64,000 nucleotides of DNA from Temnopleurus reevesii (lineage: Eukaryota > Echinodermata > Echinoidea > Temnopleuroida > Temnopleuridae), in the NCBI GenBank assembly GCA_036244855.1, contig BQKZ01000005.1, positions 126,303 through 190,302 of the forward strand, given 5' to 3'. Both the position numbers and the translations under genes were made by a program. How positions within the stretch are numbered: the stretch's first letter is position 1; each line of letters opens with the position of its first letter. Shown here one piece after another: positions 60,401 through 64,000 of this stretch. The notes below the pieces were generated by a model. That model saw nothing but the letters and a program-made list of their open reading frames with translations, did no database searches and had not been told where the DNA came from.

Positions 60401-63400
60401 AACCGAAAATTGATTGCAAATTGGAACAAGCAATTGGAATGGTGCTTAATCAGCATATTCAAAAGGATGTGCATGAAGCAACCCCCCCCCCCTGTAATTT
60501 ATGAAACAAAGAAGTTCTGCACATGTACAATCAAAGCTTGAGAGTATAAAAAATTATAGAATTCGAGTTTTACAATCTGGCTCAGTTCATGACTCAAGTT
60601 ATCCCTGTCTGTACTCGGGTGAACGAAACTGCACACCTATGGAAAATGAGTGGTCTTTCATAATATAAGAAAATTAGAATACCCTAAGGTTGGTGAAAAC
60701 TTGAACTGATCAATGTCCACCCTTGAATACCTTCTTCAAACTGATTAATGTTGAGCTGATTAGAGTTGCCAACTACTGCGATAACACAGGAAGATATAGA
60801 ATTAGAAATCCGAGTTAGTCTCCGAATCTCATCTCTGATCATGAAGCAATGATTACTTTCAGATGCAATTAAAGAACTTCATCAATTTAAACTCACCTTC
60901 TGCTATAAATGGGTATTCTTGGCCGTCATTCATACCAGCTTCCACCTCGATTTCTAGAAGCTTCTCTTCATTAACAAATCTGGCAGGGAAAAAGACAAGG
61001 TTGGCTCATGAGGTAAAGCATCTATGAGAACAGAGTAGTGGGTAAGGCATTATTGCCTCACACACCCTCTGGGAATATCAGCCAGCAAAAAAGTCTGGGT
61101 AAGTTAGGGTTAGATATTAGACGATTTGATACGGTAGGTGCCTTGAAATGGTATGGATAGCTTGAAACCATCAAGTAACCAGATGGTTTCAAGTTTGATA
61201 TATAAGATTATAACGACAACATTCAAACCAATCAACATGTAGTTATATACAGTGGAAACTCGGTATAATAAGGTGCTTGGGACCATCAAAAATACCTTGT
61301 TATAGCAGTAATATCCTTATAATAGAGTTAAAACACAATAAGTTATATAGAGCTGGGACCGGATTTTGAACCTCCTTAAAGCAGATATTTTGATATATCA
61401 GATCTCTTTACACTGAGTTTCCACTGTATGTATCTGGAGTTTTGTTATTTCAGGTTCTTTCCCTTTCTTGACAGAGAAGAACCAGAATTCATTAATACAA
61501 TTTGAAGAAATTTTCTGGGTATTATGATTTGTGAACAATATTATCATTCATCATACAAAAGAGGGAAAAGGAAACACTATCATTACCTGGAAAAGAATGT
61601 AACATAATACAAAATTCAAGTTTTCACTTAGAATTGATTAATATAAAAAGAATAATCACAAGTTGACAATTCATTGACCAAAATATGCATAAAAATATTT
61701 GCTTTGCATGAGTTTTCAAAATATGTCCATGCATTCATATGCATCAGTGCCGGATTTCTCAACTTGTGGGTAATGAAAGGAACGAAAAGAAAAAAGTCTC
61801 AGGTATATCGGACGATTGAATCTTTATAAAAACGATATTTGGCCTATGTGCTGATTTCAAACTAAAGTTCCTTACCTGACATTTGGGCAATCATCACAGA
61901 CTTCTTTCTGTGTCATCTGGAATCTGCCTGGACCTAGCTGGACTGTCTGCATCTCTTGACGACAGTTACATCTTCTCTTGCCAGGTGCTTCCGTCGCAAC
62001 AGGTTTGTAGCGTACAACCTGTGATGTATTTCATACGAAATAGGTTACATTTTATCTATGTTCAATAACTTTTACAAAACTTCAACGCTCAAATAAAACA
62101 AAGAATCAGTTTCTAGTATCAAGTATTTTATCTCATATTACTACACCTCTAAACCTTTCTGACTGAAACAGAGTAATGAAGAAAGTTTACGCTGCTACAC
62201 GGACTGTGAAGTTTCATAAACCCCTCCAAAGTCCTGCGATTGAAGTTTAAGCTTTTTACAACTACCGAGTGTATAAGCATCATCAAGTGTCATCTTATGT
62301 CACAATCGTTTATTTACCTTTATAATTATACAATTTTTTAAAATTATGTAATAACAGTATAAGAATACCGAATGCATGGTTATTTTTCACACACGCTTAG
62401 ATAGTTTTAGACAAAGATAAAAAAGAAACAAAAATTCAGAACCTTCTGATATTATGGTGTTTTCGATTTCAGTCAACTGTGACGAAGGGCACGTCCGACC
62501 GGAAGTAGTTCATCATAGTTTTGCGCGTCTGCTTATTGTTACGTCACAACAAGAAGACGTGTAAAACTATGACATACTAATTCCGGTCAACTGTGACTGT
62601 GACTGTGACGAATGAAATTGAAACCTCCATATTCATAACAATGAGCATTAAGAGAACTTTAAAAGAAACTTTACATTCTTTACATATACCACACTTACCT
62701 CAACAAAATTTCCAGTGTAGAGTTCTTCTAACGTGACCTCGAGGTCAACTGTGATGTCATCTCCCCTGGGTATATCCTGTCCTCTCCTCTGTCCACCTCC
62801 ACCACCAAAAGCAAAGTTGAAGTCTCCAAAGAAACTGTGCCAACAAATCAAAATATTAGAATTAACCACTTTTCATAAAACATTTCTGAAACTGCAGACC
62901 TCAGTGACGTCAGAATCTCAGTTTGATATAATGTTTTAGGTACCAGTTTGCTTTCTAATTGCTCTGGACCCCCATATGGGATAATTGCACCTGAATATAA
63001 TTTTTCTTTTTTGGGGGGGTCCTTCATTTGCCAATATGAGTGGAACAAGAAACAAAAAATGCATAAAACATCTGTTTCCCAGGACTAATGTAATTTGTGG
63101 TATATCATTTCACAGTATGTTGAAATTAAATTGTATCTCCTTTCCAAAGAGTCAACAGTAGGGAGTCAATATGTGGATAAGAACAGCTGTTTCAGGCTAA
63201 ACAACATGACATTGCAGTACATGTTGTAGAAAAAAACATTTGTAAAGGATTACTGCATCATGTAAACACTCTTTGATTTCTATGGAAGAAATCAATATGA
63301 AAATCCATTGGAAGTAGAATTTGAAAATGTCAATATTTCAGATTAATCTGTAACTTTATAAATGCCACCAAAAGGTATGAACACACAAATAACCACATAT

Positions 63401-63866
63401 GTGCTATTAATTTTGGTGTAATGAGTCCATGCCTAAATATTTCACTTGGATCTGGTTCATTGCCATAGTCAATTGAGTTAAGATTAGAAGGGGCAAGAAT
63501 GGTTGTTTCATTCAAACAAATCTGCATTTTTAAGCCCATTTTGATTGTCTCAGCACTATGACATTCCAAAGTACAAATGATGTAGAAAATGTCTGAATCC
63601 ATTCTACCTAAAAATATATCACAAGATAAATAAATGGTTTGGGGAAAGTGTTTGTTAATTTATAATAATTCAAATCCACAGTAACAGACATTGCACTGAT
63701 GATTACTACAAAGATAACTAACAAACTCATGAAAAATAACGAAAGGAACTTGAGAAAAAAATTCTCACCTTGAGAAGGGGTCACCATGATGCCCATGTCC
63801 CATGTCTTTCAAACCTTCTTCACCTCTAGCATCATAAGTTTTTCTTTGGTCCTCATCAGAAAGAAC
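57433..63866 (-). CDS. DNAJB11: DnaJ homolog subfamily B member 11 (ERdj3), 5' end outside window
   Basis: Eight exons in transcript order: 63866-63769, 62834-62699, 62018-61876, 60979-60897, 59798-59741, 59193-59082, 58340-58181, 57497-57433. All use GT/AG sites and join in frame, giving 284 residues plus stop. The product is a soluble ER-lumen co-chaperone that hands unfolded clients to BiP/HSPA5. The first visible exon is the end of the J domain ([20 protein letters not shown]). The Gly/Phe-rich linker [16 protein letters not shown] follows, then substrate-binding domain I with [15 protein letters not shown] and the ERdj3 cysteine insert (CNCRQEM ... CDDC), then domain II ([33 protein letters not shown]). 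The C-terminus VYNGLQGF closely matches vertebrate ERdj3. The signal peptide and HPD motif should lie on exons right of 64000. No KDEL-type signal is present, as usual for this protein. Confidence 0.93.
57498..58180 (-). other. DNAJB11 last intron
   Basis: It joins phase 1 to a 65-base terminal exon through the acceptor CTTTTGCCTAG. No other feature is recognised. Confidence 0.7.
58751..58900. mobile_element. MITE of the GGGCAGTGTTTCAC family, copy 3, in a DNAJB11 intron
   Basis: Left end CCAGGGCAGTATTTCACCAA and right end TTTGGTGAAACACTGCCTAG are inverted repeats. Confidence 0.7.
59938..60175. mobile_element. GGGAGCC-family element, copy 2, with internal tandem duplication
   Basis: This is an inverted relative of 26309-26526. 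AAGCCCGGCTGGCTCATCAG is repeated in tandem near 60006-60055 (unit about 25 bp). It lies in a DNAJB11 intron. Confidence 0.6.
61248..61428. mobile_element. Pogo-like MITE, TACAGTGGAAACTC subfamily
   Basis: Ends TACAGTGGAAACTCGGTATA and ACACTGAGTTTCCACTGTA are inverted repeats with TA flanks. It lies in a DNAJB11 intron. Confidence 0.75.
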
Positions 63867-64000
63867 CTGAATAGTGTTTGATATATCAATTAATGACAAG
63901 TCTCACAATAAACACATATCATATTGATTATAATTGAGAAAAATATATTGACAAACTTACAACATTGTGAACAATAGGTGGAAATTATGGAGGAACTTCT

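Noticed and set aside
63950..64000. J-domain exon at the right edge of the window
   Set aside because: A GTAAGT donor can be read on the minus strand, but the sequence before it does not encode the expected end of the DNAJB11 J domain.

Overview
The window is animal nuclear DNA: AT-rich, with introns bounded by GT/AG, short coding exons and many small inverted-repeat elements. The texture (TTAGGG-type internal tracts, many short MITE families, a tRNA-derived SINE ending in an ATT tail) and gene divergence suggest an echinoderm, most likely a sea urchin. That placement is inference; no marker gene proves it. I joined exons by hand using splice signals, reading phase and protein continuity.

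Layout. (1) About 2.8-7.4 kb, plus strand: 3' part of an unrecognised, largely disordered nuclear protein (three exons, stop at 7394-7396). (2) 7.4-20.3 kb: no confident gene; 3'-flanking DNA, MITEs and two weak orphan exon candidates on the minus strand. (3) 30.59 down to 20.34 kb, minus strand: a complete six-exon gene for a chromatin-type protein with acidic tracts, two AT-hooks and seven C2H2 fingers. Its first exon is only 27 codons, beside a YY1-type promoter motif. Exon 3 holds an in-frame TAG that an alternative acceptor would remove. (4) 28.7-30.2 kb, inside that gene's first intron: a nested palindromic transposon complex. (5) 31.3-32.3 kb: a 434-bp duplication on both sides of a 126-N gap, probably an assembly artefact. 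(6) 33.67-48.46 kb, plus strand: mitochondrial alanyl-tRNA synthetase (AARS2), 19 coding exons, phase-consistent and divisible by three. It has one in-frame TGA in exon 6, and a partial exon-6 copy in the next intron keeps compatible splice phases. (7) 48.5-57.4 kb: 3'-flanking DNA and mobile elements, including a SINE apparently nested in a pogo-like MITE. (8) 63.87 down to 57.43 kb, minus strand: eight exons of DNAJB11/ERdj3, an ER co-chaperone; the signal peptide and most of the J domain lie beyond the right edge.

The genes are unrelated housekeeping and regulatory loci and form no pathway or operon. The ZnF and AARS2 genes diverge across about 3 kb of promoter-side DNA. The unusual biology lies in the splice architecture: stops that could be skipped by splicing, an intronic minisatellite made of copies resembling the next exon's acceptor, and a MITE inserted in a 5' splice site.
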